Shown in pieces: positions 13,501-23,631 of a DNA stretch of 64,000 bases (positions are counted from its first letter, which is position 1; each line of letters begins with the position of its first letter). The DNA lies in the NCBI GenBank assembly GCA_947095535.1, contig CAMUPU010000002.1, positions 909,474-973,473 on the forward strand, in the 5' to 3' direction. This DNA comes from Poecilobothrus nobilitatus (Eukaryota > Arthropoda > Insecta > Diptera > Dolichopodidae). The position numbers and the translations under genes were made by a program. The notes under the pieces were generated by a model. It saw only the letters and a program-made list of their open reading frames with translations, did no database searches and was not told the origin of the DNA.

Positions 13501-13784
13501 TTTCCTGCAATGGCAACATTATTAAGTGCATCCATTTATGAAAATTTTTATAAGAAAACAAAAAATAATTGACATTTGATGAGTATTACATAAAGTCTTT
13601 ATGTACTGATCTTCTTTATAATGATAAATATATAAAATGTACAAAAATATATGTAAATGCATTAATAAGAATTTAGTATTAATTCTAATTCTAGTTTTTT
13701 GTTAAAAAAATTTTTTGGTTTGATGTGTAAATATATATAATTTTAATATTAATTGTGTAAAAATAAAAAAAAATAAAAATATAG

Positions 13785-13810
13785 CATTTTCTGGTCAAAT
13801 TCAGGTATTT
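13785..13810 (+). repeat. left terminal inverted repeat
   Basis: The 26-bp left terminus begins CATTTTCTGGTCAAATTC and ends AGGTATTT. It pairs with 15642-15667 with a single C/T difference. Confidence 0.7.
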
Positions 13811-13957
13811 TCTAAATATTCTCAGTTATTTACTAAATATATAACAGGTTTTTGCTAAATATATTCAGGTATTTACTAAATAAATTCCGATTTTTTTTTG
13901 GAATTCAGATTTTTACTAATGGTATCGTATTATTAAAAAATTTTTAAAAAACTAAAT

Positions 13958-14830
13958 TTAGGAACTTTTTCTTTTTAATTGTTCTTCTTGCGCTTCATAA
14001 AGTATATTTGATATCTGCCGTTTTACTTTAATTTGTAAATCAAGATCAATCCTTTGCATTTCATCATCAATATACATTCCAAATTTACTTTGAGATGATG
14101 TTGGCTGCTGAATAAGTTGTTGAATTTGATTCGATGATTGCAAGCACATTTCATACAACTTTTCTGAACCTGTTAGCGGTTTTTTTTTTTTGTCTGCATG
14201 TACAGATGTGCTTTCGGAATTTGAATTATTTTCCGGGAAAAAAAGCGGTGACATTAATGTAGTGGAATCGCTATATATAGAGTTATTTATCTCTTCAATA
14301 ATTTTGGACTTTTCTATTTGAATATTTTCTAAAATTTTTACTGATGTTGAACTTGCCTCTTCCTCAATCCATGGCGTTCTAGAGGAGCCTACAGTACCTA
14401 AAGTGATCAATTTATTTAAAAGTAAATTTATTTACAAAAGGTTAATTTACTGCTTACGTTCAGGCTCACTGTAACAAAATTATTTACTGATGGTAATACT
14501 ATGGTATTTGATCTTAAAAAATCCATTTTTTTTATAGAACTTCCACCTACATTCATCCTCCACCTTCTCTGTATCTTCCGTTCCTTCCTTCACATTCTTC
14601 CGATGTGACTTACCATAACTTATATTTAGCTGAAATTGTTTATTAAAATTTTCAACTATTTTCACTCATACAATCTGCTTCATACCTTTATTTTTATAAT
14701 TTTTGTGAGTGGGGTCCCACAATAATGGTTACTTTTGGACACTTTCAATAAGGAGTTCCACATATTCGTCTTTCCATTCCAAAATAGTTTTATTTTTATA
14801 CATTAATATAGGAAATACCAATTAAATAAC
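13958..14830 (-). pseudogene. MADF/BESS-like DNA-binding protein gene, broken
   Basis: Read on the minus strand from about 14810: LEWKDEYVELLIESVQ, then PLLWDPTHKNYKNK, then further down VEDECRWKFYKKMDFLR. This order fits a MADF domain (acidic entry helix, P-x-LWD-x-x-H-x-x-YKN, late W-x-Y/F-x-x-MDFL). A later frame, 14410-13958, has a Ser/Gln-rich linker and ends YIDDEMQRIDLDLQIKVKRQISNILYEAQEEQ, in the place of a BESS-like C-terminal helix. In-frame stops after SVQK and KQIV, and a slip in an A-run near 14535, break the first part. A GTAAGC...TTAG interval at about 14409-14458 could be an intron. MADF proteins bind DNA and recruit partners. Confidence 0.5.
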
Positions 14831-15020
14831 AATATGAAATTAAAAATAAACAATTCAAAATTTTTGCTAATTATTTTGACGTTAGTGTGATATTACGCGA
14901 AAACTTAAATAATTTATATATCTGTCTCTGTCATACTTTTCTTAATTTTGGTGCAAATAAAGTTTAAGATTAAGCTGGAAAAAAAGTAAGTGTCATAACA
15001 CCATAAATAAATTCACATAA

Positions 15021-15580
15021 TTTTTTTAATTCAAAAATTGTAAAAATTAAAAATTGTTATTGACAAACATAAACATTTTTCAATAATATTTACCGTCGAC
15101 TTATCTAATTTTGACCACTTTTTAACATTAAAAGTGTAATAAAAATTAAAGTACCTATTTTTGTTAGAAAATAGAAATTTTTGCATAGTTAAGGGCTCCA
15201 TGAGTTCTTATAGCCTAAAAAATAATAAAAGTGAAAATATGTGTTTATAGGCAATTTTTACGATAAAAACCAGGTGGTACAGATTAACTTTGACCAGCAT
15301 AAAAATGTTAAGAAAACGCGTTGGTCAAAGTTAGAATAACTAAGTAATAAGTCAACATTAATGGTTTTAATCAACTATGAAAAAACAGCTGGTCAAAGTT
15401 TAAATAACCCAAGTGAAAGTTTGTGGTTTTAATAAATATGAGAAATCAATTTAATTTTTTTGATCAATGTCAATGTTACCCTACCTAGTCAAAATTAGAA
15501 AAGTCGACGATAAATATTTTTGAGAATTTTCACATGTTTATCAGAAAGGTTTTAATTTTTACAATTTTTGAATAAAAAAA
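15021..15580. repeat. foldback/MITE-like element inside the TIR element
   Basis: Arms of about 100 bp: 15021-15118 and 15482-15580 are inverted copies. The left arm starts TTTTTTTAATTCAAAAATTG and reaches TACCGTCGACTTATCTAATT. The right arm reads AATTAGAAAAGTCGACGATA and ends CAATTTTTGAATAAAAAAA. The roughly 360-bp loop repeats GGTCAAAGTT(A/T) phrases and has no open frame. Confidence 0.6.
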
Positions 15581-15641
15581 ATATCTAAATTTATTTAGTA
15601 AAAATCGGAAATCCAAAAAAAAAACCTGAATATATTCAGTA

Positions 15642-15667
15642 AATACCTAAATTTGACCAGAAAATGT
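15642..15667 (-). repeat. right terminal inverted repeat
   Basis: Reverse complement of the left terminus with one mismatch; it ends TTTGACCAGAAAATG. Confidence 0.7.
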
Positions 15668-16640
15668 TATATTAAAGTGAATTATATGTGTAAGTTTAAG
15701 CCATAATGTAATAATAAAATTAAGCCTTTTGTAAATAATTATTTTGATTTCAAAATTAATGTACGTGTATATAAAAGATTTGAGTAATAATAATTCTTTT
15801 GGTATCATCGTATATGTACTTATATAATATGAAGTTAAGTAAATAGTAAAATGAAAATTAAATGGATTTTGATTTGGAATTGAACATGTTTGATCAGCTG
15901 ATTTTATAAATGTAAAGTAAAATATTTTGTTTTTAAGCCTTTTAGTTTTAATATTAGTATAGTAAAATAAAAATTTTTTTAATAATATTTTAGCGGAGTG
16001 ATTGTATGAAAATTTAAAACTAATATTTAATAAATCAATGTAACTCAAATGTTTTATTAAAAAACAATGAAATATATATATATCTTAAAAGAAAATACTA
16101 TAGTGTTAGTACTTATATTAAATTTAATGTAAATAGTTAAAATTTTTTGTAATGTTTTAGGATAATAAAATGTTAAGATAATAGAATGTTTAAGATAAAA
16201 AAAAAAATTATTTTGTAATTAAATCTAAGTAAAATTAATATTAAATTAAGTATAATGGTTGTAAAAGTAAAATTTAAGAAGTTTATATTAATATTTATTT
16301 TTTATTTTATTAAACAAAACCAAAACAAGGTTGTTACAAAAAAATTCTTAAATTAATGCTTATAATTAAAATTAAACAAAACAATGACTTATAACTAAAT
16401 TTAGAATAACTTAAATCTTAAAAAAGGTTAATTTATTATTTTTGTTATTGTTATCATTATTTTTTTATTTAAACTACATCCACAACTTTATTTTAACAAA
16501 AAAATGAAATATGATATCTGTACAGATATGTACTTACATATAATGACAATCAATTTAACATTTTATGTAATAACTTTTGTAGCAAATTAAACGTAAATAA
16601 ATATCTTATTATTACGTAGAAGTAAAATGATTTTTTTTTA
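15668..16640. other. AT-rich DNA, no confident gene
   Basis: A minus-strand frame of 133 codons (16048-15647) is Ile/Tyr/Phe-rich and matches no family I recognise; it runs into the TIR of the neighbouring element. T-rich stretches at about 16298-16312 and 16630-16640 look like LINE 3' tails on the minus strand. Confidence 0.4.
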
Positions 16641-17277
16641 TTTTTGTTTATTAACAATACTTAAAAGCATTAAATTATAAAATGTACAAAAAAAAATGAT
16701 CTAAATAAAAAACATTAGTTGTATTATAATGCAATACAATAAATGTGCTATGTTTAAAATTATATCACAATTAAAAAAAGTATTTCTGGAGATAGATGTA
16801 GAATAGAGATGACTAATTTTGTTAAAAGTAGTACAACATCTATTGATGGATTCATTTCTACCGTACTCTGTATTATGTTTGTAATCCATTAAAAATTTAG
16901 TATTTCTAGTTTGCCTAACACTATCGTTAAGTCTAAACTTATTATTAAGAGATTGGATAGAAATACTATTATTCAAAATAGCAAAAGTAAAGCATGATGA
17001 CAATAGTTGTTTACGTAAAGATAAAGAAAGCTAGTTTAATGAATTAAGTCTTGTAGTGTAACTAGATAGATTAGCAAAATCAAAAGGGTTATATTGATTG
17101 CTTAATGCAAAAAAAAATGCTTTTGAACTGATTCGATTCTATTAGAATGAACTGCAAAGGCTGGATCCCAAACAATGTAACCGATATTCTATTCTAAGAT
17201 AGATCGAACTAGGGAACAATAAAGAGCTTTTTTCACAGCTAAGTCGCTAAATTCTTTAGCTCTTCTCTTAATGAAAC

Positions 17278-18260
17278 CTAACATTTATTAGACTTTGAAA
17301 CTATTAGATCATAGTGAAGATTATAATTAAGTTTATTATCGAGAAGAATTCCTAAATCAGTAATGCTAAAAACCCTTTCAAGAGTTACATTATCTATTTT
17401 GTAGTCATATTTTAAAGAAGACCGTTTACGTGTAAAGCTAATAACCTTACATTTCTGTATGTTAAGTTCCAATTTATTTAACGTGCACCAAGCTTGTAAC
17501 ACTGATAAACTTGATTATCAGTGTTACAAGCTTGATGCACGTCAGAATTATCTTTAACCACTTGATATATTTTTAGGTCATCAACAAACGAAATGTGTTG
17601 CTTAGATATTCCGAAATAAAAACATTAAACAGAAGCGGGCCTAAATGGCTACCTTTCGGTACACCGGAAGTGACCCCGATGGTGTTGGATAATACACCAC
17701 AAAATTTAACATTTTGAGAAAGATAAGAATTAAGCCACTCAAGAAATGAACTCGAAATGCCAAAAGTTAATAGTTTGTTCAGCAAAGTGAAATGATCTAC
17801 ACGATCGAAACCTTTGCTAAAATCAGTGTAAATTGCATCAACTTGATATCCTTTCTTCATTATATTTAGGTTTTCAGATGTGTATAATATAAGGTTCGTT
17901 GTGGTGCATCGACGTTTTCTGAAGCTGTGTTTTTGTTTGTTAAGTTTTGGCATTTATTACAGGAGTAATTTGATCGAAAACAATTTTTTCGAATAATTTT
18001 GGAATAGTCGATAGGATGGCTACACCTTCATGGTTTTCTACTGATGAAAACCATGGAGGTATAGCCTTTTTTATAGGTGGGAGTTAAATGAGAGGATTTC
18101 CATACATATGGCAAAACACCATTCGAAAGCGATTTGTTTAAAATGGAATGAAGAGGAGCAATTAGTTAATCAGCATAGTTATATAAGAAGAGTAAAGGGA
18201 TTAGATCAGTACCAGCACCCTTCTTTGTGTCCAGGATCAATAGCTTCAAAATGTTGCCTT
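17278..18260 (-). pseudogene. LINE reverse transcriptase relic
   Basis: The open segment 17953-17573 includes IYTDFSKGFDRVDHFTLLNK (palm A) and TSGVPKGSHLGPLLFNVF (palm B). FVDDLKIYQ follows at about 17577-17551, so the catalytic Asp pair is kept, with Phe-Val in place of the usual Tyr/Phe-Ala. Just after it a 28-bp inverted duplication disrupts the frame. The sequence resumes with LQAWCTLNKLELNIQKCKV and ITDLGILLDNKLNY at 17502-17278. Dead, but the RT core is well recognisable. Confidence 0.75.
17481..17542. repeat. 28-bp palindrome beside the RT active-site block
   Basis: Left arm 17481-17508 (starts ACGTGCACCAAGCTTG) and right arm 17515-17542 (ends AAGCTTGATGCACGT) are reverse complements with one mismatch, around a 6-base spacer. 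The left arm, read on the minus strand, encodes the normal LQAWCTLN part of the RT. The right arm is an inverted copy of it. Confidence 0.9.
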
Positions 18261-18349
18261 CAGAAAGATACAGATCTGTGATTAACAAATTTGAGCTATT
18301 AAATAAAAGAAGTAGCAGAGATATCGAATTATTCTTTTGGACGATAAAC

Positions 18350-18850
18350 TTTTTGAAGCCGTTATAACTTTTTTATCATAGCCATTATAACCTGTAACTT
18401 TCTGCCAATAATATAAGGTCAAGGGCAAACAATGAGACAAATGAGTGCTCGATGGCAGATTTTATGTCATTTATATATAACAAGAAGAGTATAACTCCTA
18501 AAATTGATCCCTGTGGAACTCCTATATTCTAGTTTGTCGTCTGATTCTTTTCCATTTATTTTAGTTGTTGTGTTCTGTTATTCAAGAAGCTTTCAAATTA
18601 TTTATTTTCCTTGTTCTTGATACTATATTTTCTTTATTTTTCTAATATAATATTTCAATCCACCGTTTCAAAAGCGCGTTTGAGATCTTTTCATTTGGCT
18701 ATAATGAAATTACCAGTGTCCGCTTCCGTTTTTCACTCACTTATGATCTAGTTTAATGATGTTTCACTAGAGTAACCCTTTCTGAAGCCTAATTATTCTT
18801 CACGTAGTATATTTTTCATTATTAAGTAATCGTCCAGCTGAACCCATCTC
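18350..18850 (-). pseudogene. second LINE RT relic
   Basis: Minus-strand translation in mixed frames gives LGFRKGYSSETSLN, DLKRAFETVD and a FRDQF-type remnant of the palm B block near 18510. LVIYKWHKICHRALI-like residues follow, as in the linker between palm blocks. The order is that of a non-LTR RT and the fragment differs from the preceding LINE. Many stops. Confidence 0.5.
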
Positions 18851-19087
18851 CCCCTTTAGTCAATATAATGGGATGAAACGCTCACCTGCTAATGCAGTAT
18901 ATCGGCTAGAGAGTACGGATAGGGAAGGATAGGAAATAGGATGCAGAAACATTGAATTGGGTGTGGATTATTATTACGCATATTATTATTACTATTTTGC
19001 TAACAGTAAGTATATCTCTTGAAACAGTTACAACATGCATTAGTATATAAAACCTTAGTGCATGAGGTAATTATTGAAAGCAATTCC

Positions 19088-19322
19088 CACTGTCACTGTA
19101 GCAGCTATTATTATTGGTATTAGTATTACTTATAATATTATTAATATTTTACTGCAGAGTCCGTTATTTTACCACAGTTATTATTATTGTTATTATTATT
19201 ATTAATATTATTATTACTGTTATTATTATTATTATTACTATTATTATTACTATTATTGATGTTATTATTTCTAATAATTATACGATATTATTTTTTTCTA
19301 TTATTATGATATGGAATTACTA
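19088..19322. repeat. ATT/TTA microsatellite
   Basis: Imperfect TTATTATTATTA repeats with scattered GTT and CTA variants. The apparent open frame across it is only Ile/Val translation of the repeat. Confidence 0.9.
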
Positions 19323-20290
19323 TATATTTTTTATTTATATGACCTTTGCAGATTTTTATCTATTGGTTTAATTTTGATACATATATGAGATTTTAGTATT
19401 AATCTTGCTGATTTTATCAAAATAATGTAAATAATTTACTATTATATAATTCTATTGTTGTTTTAATTAATGATTATTACATTCACGAGAAGTAACATTT
19501 GGAAGCTTTTTCAATTTGTATCATGATGTTGATGGTAGTTGTTGTTAATTGCTTACATAACTGATAGTGTTTTGGAAATTAATAATTGGTTTTGTACTGA
19601 TATTCTCATTCCGTGCTTGAATATAAAAACTATACAGCATATATACTTAAATACTTAGCTCGTTTTGGATCCGTGGTATACGTTAAATACTTGTTTCCCA
19701 TTTATTTGAACTTTGTACTTCAACCCGAGCTCTCTAAAAAAGTGTTTAAGATCATCTGGATTTATTTTTTAAGATTCATCTGGATAAGATCATCAGAATA
19801 TGTTCGCAAAACCAGAAAAACAAATACATATATTAAAGTCGTACTCCAACAAGAAGATCTTTCTTCTAGTATATTACCACTGAGATGTCTATTTGATTAC
19901 TTTACTGAAACCTTTGGTCTCTCTTCTGAACAAATTTCATCGTATCTCAAATCTTTTGGTTCACATGAGAACAAACTATTTGCAAAGAACAACAGAAAAT
20001 CGGCGAAAAATTCTTTTCGTTGCCTTCCGAGCCAAACCAACAAAAAATAAATAAAAATGACTGCCTTGTTCATTTAACACAATTATCAAACAAGTAAATG
20101 TAACAGTAAGTCGATACCCTACCCTGAATAATTCGAATTAAATTAAAAATCGCTATACTTATTCATACCCTACATCTGAATAATTCGAATTAAATTAAAA
20201 TTCCATAAGTTTTCTGGCAGCTGCTTGACCTTTTTCCCTTTTCTTTCTTATTCAACTCGAATTTCAGGAACGTAAAAAAGGCATCCTCTT
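19323..20290. other. no recognisable gene; unassigned open frame 19613-20050
   Basis: The plus-strand frame 19613-20050 (145 codons) has no motif I recognise; its first half is rich in aromatic residues and its C-terminus is basic. It may be chance. The phrase CTGAATAATTCGAATTAAATTAAAA occurs twice, near 20125 and 20172, a short direct repeat. Confidence 0.25.
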
Positions 20291-20299
20291 GGGGTATGC

Positions 20300-20665
20300 T
20301 TGACACCCTTGTAGAAAATTTCAAGTTTCTATCTTTATTAATTTCTAAGATATGCTTGTTAGTCCTTGGAAGGCGTGTGTCAGGCACCCGAATTGCCACT
20401 CCAATTCATCAAATCCATCTCAGGGACATAAAGAAAACATGGCAGAACACCATTGTACTAAATTTAAAGGTTCTACTTTTGTTGGTTTTGGAGATATGCT
20501 TGTTTGCTCTTGTGCTCGTCCGGAAGTTTCCAAAATACGAACCCATGGTTCAAATTCTTTCAACCCTTGTACTAAAAATAAAAGTTCTATCTTTGTTTGT
20601 TGTGGAGATATACTCGTTTGCTCTGGGTTTCGTTCGGAAGCTTCCAAGATCAGAACCCATGAATT
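20300..20665. repeat. degenerate tandem units (about 110-150 bp)
   Basis: Three diverged units share an ordered phrase: (A)AAGTTCTA(T/C)CTTTGTTGG-like, GGAGATATGCTTGTTTGCTC, CGGAAGCTTCCAAGATCAGA and ACCCATGG. A fourth relative lies at 21929-22012, beyond an inserted LINE fragment. Open frames across the units are short, run in several frames, and carry no domain. Confidence 0.6.
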
Positions 20666-20739
20666 TCAGAAACATAAACAAAACACGATGTGAGATGCTC
20701 TCGAAAAATAATTTGTTTATTTCCATCACTTTCAAAACC

Positions 20740-21770
20740 AAATTCAGTATTAAATAGATGTTTGAAAACTTTTTTTTCGTAAGTATCTCATTTCTACTAC
20801 TTTCTGTTCTTAGTTCCAGTAAGTATAAGGTTTCTTTCCGCTCTTTTAAGTTTGGATTTAAGCATGAAACTTTTACAATATCATCTTGACTGACGTTGGC
20901 TTGTATTTTTGTAACTATTTTAAAAATAGTGTCATTCGCATTTTGTAAGTTTGCTGGTAAGCCCGTGACTACTAAATTTTTTTTATTTTTTATTTGCTCT
21001 GTTATATCAATTTGTGATTGAAGTTTATTAATTAGTTTTTCTAAGTTATCGGTTCTTCCCTCATTAAGTTTAATTCGTTCATTTAATTTTGCGTTTTCCT
21101 CCAATATTTGGTTGTTCTGATTAATTAGATCAGCCATTGAACTTTGCTTTGAATCAAACTTTGCACTGAGAAATGTGAGTGATACGTGAATATCTTTTAC
21201 GGCAGTTTAAAGTTGTTGCAAACAATTAGCCATATTATCACCATCTTCCTCCATTGGTGTAATTATATTATCGATTGGGGTGGTATTGATTATTTCACCT
21301 GGTAGAAGAGTATCATCTGCAGTTCCCGGATCATTTGTAGTTGAATTTGAGTGCAACGATTTCCGTCTGTCAGCAGTACAAATCCTGCATCAAATCCTGC
21401 CGTTTGCCTCAAATTTGCACATTTTCCATGTATTAAACAATTACAGATGGAACATTGAATTTTCAACTCGCTCCTGTCTACTTTTAAATTGCAATAACAC
21501 GGCATCTTAACAACGTAACAATTTTATTACGTAAGTGGTTTTTTATGTAATCAAATTGTTTTTTTTTTAATTATTTAGATTTTGTATTAATTTTTTTTTT
21601 GTTTATGTTTTATTAAAATAGTTATTGAATTATTTTCAATTTAATCACTAATTTTATGAATTTATGTGAATTTTATTATAAAATAATTATTATTTATAAG
21701 AATTAATTAATCGTTTAAAAATTTTAAAAAGAAAAAAGAGGTTTTTGAATATTTTTTTAGCGGTTTAAAA
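20740..21770 (-). mobile_element. LINE 5' fragment with ORF1, inside the repeat array
   Basis: Minus-strand fragment with a 5' UTR-like AT-rich stretch (21770-21506) and an ORF1-like coding region (21505-20755). It interrupts the degenerate array whose units lie on both sides. It ends abruptly near 20750, with no RT. PHD-type finger plus coiled coil plus RNA-binding-like fold is an ORF1 layout known in CR1-group LINEs, so that group is the likely source. Confidence 0.55.
20755..21505 (-). pseudogene. LINE ORF1-like protein, zinc finger and coiled coil
   Basis: The N-terminal frame (21505-21340) shows CYCNLKVDRSELKIQCSIC followed by NCLIHGKC, a cysteine/histidine pattern like a PHD-type finger. 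After a frame change and one stop near 21210, the frame from 21137 has a heptad-rich segment (NQILEENAKLNERIKLNEG) and then KKNLVVTGLP and SSRNEILTKKK, phrases seen in RNA-binding ORF1 proteins. ORF1 proteins coat the LINE RNA. The C-terminus is fused to unrelated repeat sequence, so the product is truncated. Confidence 0.55.
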
Positions 21771-22265
21771 AAAACCATTCGGAAGCTTACAAAATCCGAA
21801 ACCATGGAAGGACCAAATCCTCTCAAATTCCAGAGCCTTAAATCAAACATGAAAGAACACCATTCTGCCAAATTTAAAGCTTATATCTTTGTAAAAAATA
21901 ATAATAATTGTAATATCATTGTAAAAAATTTAAAGGTTCCATCTTTGTTGGTTTTGTGAATAATCTCGTTTGCTCCGGAAGCATTCGGTAGCTTCCAGAA
22001 TCGGAACCCATGGACCGATTTTGTCCAGATTCGAACTTAGCCTTCCTTTCGTAATTAGTAACCTACTATATAAATTTCATCAATATAGCTTTACTGGTGT
22101 TTTTGAGTTATCGTGCGAACGGACGGACGGACGGACATCCGACTCAGGAGGTGATCCTAATTCAAAATATATATACATGTCCATATCTAACACGCTTCCT
22201 TTTGGTGGTTACAAACACCATACCAAAGTTAATATACCCTATACTTTAGTTGTAGGGTATAATAA
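21771..22265 (+). repeat. array unit and (GGAC)n-tailed repeat end
   Basis: Resumes the degenerate array (CATTCGGAAGCTTACAAAAT, CTTCCAGAATCGGAACCCATGG). It then runs into CGAACGGACGGACGGACGGA at about 22106 and ends TATACTTTAGTTGTAGGGTA followed by TAATAAA near 22265. The GGGTATAATAAA end is shared in inverse with the start of the 590 repeat. Confidence 0.55.
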
Positions 22266-22329
22266 ATAGGCAATTAATAATTTTATTAATTTTTCGACAA
22301 ATTTCAAAATTTTCGTGGTCTTAAAACTA

Positions 22330-22665
22330 AAACAAAAAAACATTTTTGTAATTCAACAATTTTGCATTATGATTGTTTTATTTTAACTGAAACCTGGTTA
22401 AATCAATAAGTTTTTAATATAGTACATATATTGTTTCCAGAAAAACCAGATATTCTTCATCTCCTTCCAATAATAGTATCGCACCAAAAGAAGGTGGAGT
22501 TCCTATTGCAATTAAAAATAATTTTAACTCTAATATTGTTACAATTGTTGACTTTACTGAACTTGGAATTTCGTGTGTCAAAATTGAATTCAATTATAAA
22601 AGTTTATTTATTGGCAGCTGCTATATTCTTGCAATTGATTTTATTAGCAAGAATTTGGGGGGATA
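22330..22665 (+). pseudogene. LINE endonuclease relic
   Basis: Plus-strand translation gives CFILTETWLN (the EN motif with catalytic Glu) near 22370-22410. Next come SRKTRYSSSPSNNSIAPK and EGGVPIAIKNNF (the GGGVAI-type block), then ISCVKIEF and KSLFIGSCYIP (the strand after it). These are in order for an EEP endonuclease. It is on the opposite strand to the nearby ORF1 fragment, so it is a separate relic or an inversion. Confidence 0.55.
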
Positions 22666-22924
22666 ACACGAAATTCTGATGTTTAGATATTTTAAGCTCC
22701 CAAAATAGCAAACATTTTTGCGAATTTAAAGGGTTTACATTTGAAAAAAATAATAAAGATTTTCATACAAAAGTCACATACTTACTGAATAAATTTTCAA
22801 TCGAAGAATTAAAATCTATTGGAAGTCATACTCTCACTCTCTTTTAGAATGTGAGAATTTAGAAGTTGAAGCTCTCGCAAACTTATTCTTATAAAGTTTA
22901 ATAAATATTGAATATAACCTAAAA

Positions 22925-23155
22925 AATAAAGAAACAGTGATGACAGAGACAACAAAGACGAAGAAGAGGGTGAAATCGATTCAGATCGAACAGTAAGATT
23001 ATTTCAATCAGAAGATTTCCAATCCACAATGATAACATTCAGAGACTTGGAGAGTTCCATTCCTGAATTCAATAGTAAAGATACATATCTAGTCAAAAGT
23101 TCATTTTCCGCTAAATAAACATTGAAATGTCGCCTTAACTGGATTAGGAAAAACT
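22925..23155 (+). pseudogene. left flank of a mag-like gypsy relic (gag/protease start)
   Basis: One frame reads RLFQSEDFQSTMITFRDLE and SSIPEFN, which could be the start of a mag-like gag. The final residues continue in frame, across the Jockey-like LINE and its target duplication, into the protease-like segment that begins at 28352. The continuity is the main evidence; gag identity alone is weak. Confidence 0.4.
23145..23155 (+). repeat. 11-bp target-site duplication, left
   Basis: TTAGGAAAAAC directly precedes the LINE poly(A) end (T-run on the plus strand) and is repeated exactly at 28352-28362. Confidence 0.85.
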
Positions 23156-23631
23156 TTTTTTTTTTTTTTTTTTTTATTAAACTTTATTCCAATTTATCAA
23201 ATTTACCTTAACTTAAAAAAGTTTACAAAAAAAAAACGTTTCTTATCAATATTTTTTTTTTTAACATCTTAAAATTAATTTTTTTTTTTATGCTAAGTTA
23301 TGTCAATGTTAAATTAGGTTTTTCTTATTTTTAATATACATACATTTATATAATTTCATATCTTCTTTAACTTTTCATTGAAAAAATTGTTTTAAAAATC
23401 AATGTTTTTTCTTTTTAATTTTTGTAAAACTAGCCATTACTAACTTAACCTATAATTTAAAATCTTATCCTACCTTACACTAATATACATACTAAAAATA
23501 TGTTTCCATATATTTCATGCTGTACCTAACCACCAACAGTTTTGCCTAATTAATGTATCCTTATGAGGAATACTCATGTCATACTTCAGGAGATCTCTGT
23601 TAATGTTACCAGGATCATATTCAATAGTTTT

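Larger units (their letters stand above)
10619..13505 (-). mobile_element. decayed 5'-truncated LINE (non-LTR retrotransposon)
   Basis: A minus-strand element. Its 3' poly(A) tail appears as the T-run at 10619-10632 on the plus strand. The reading order from high to low coordinates is endonuclease, reverse transcriptase, C-terminal tail, 3' UTR. The coding region starts inside the endonuclease domain near 13500, so the 5' end and any ORF1 are missing. Several frameshifts and stops show that it is dead. The style (GDFNINLF in EN, DLQKAFDCINHDIL in RT) suggests the CR1/L2/Jockey group, but the clade is not secure. No clear target duplication was found. Confidence 0.75.
13785..15667 (-). mobile_element. 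TIR element carrying a broken MADF/BESS-like gene
   Basis: The ends are 26-bp inverted repeats differing at one base: 13785-13810 begins CATTTTCTGGTCAAATT, and 15642-15667 is its reverse complement. Inside the left end a CAGGTATTTACTAAATA-like motif recurs about four times. The interior holds a minus-strand MADF/BESS-like gene and a separate foldback element at 15021-15580. I see no DDE transposase. PIF/Harbinger elements carry a SANT/MADF-type partner gene beside the transposase, so this may be a deletion derivative of such an element. The flanks (ATATAG and TTATAT) do not give a clean target duplication. Confidence 0.6.
16641..18290 (-). mobile_element. decayed LINE, RT portion
   Basis: Minus-strand LINE with its 3' end near the T-run at 16630-16640. 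From high to low coordinates: an RT finger block near 18230-18070 (AGTDLIPLLFLYNYAD, SLSNGVLPYVWKSSHLTPTYKKG), palm and active-site blocks at 17953-17545, the post-palm block at 17502-17278, then a C-terminal tail and 3' UTR. No endonuclease or ORF1 belonging to it is visible. The frame is broken several times. Confidence 0.7.

Noticed and set aside
15647..16048. Minus frame of 133 codons
   Set aside because: Extremely Ile/Tyr/Phe-rich, runs into the TIR, no family resemblance.
18860..18990. GC-richer stretch that might hold a small RNA gene
   Set aside because: No cloverleaf, no tRNA B-box and no snRNA motif could be traced.
19114..19371. Frame with long Ile/Val runs resembling a membrane protein
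   Set aside because: It is the translation of the ATT microsatellite.
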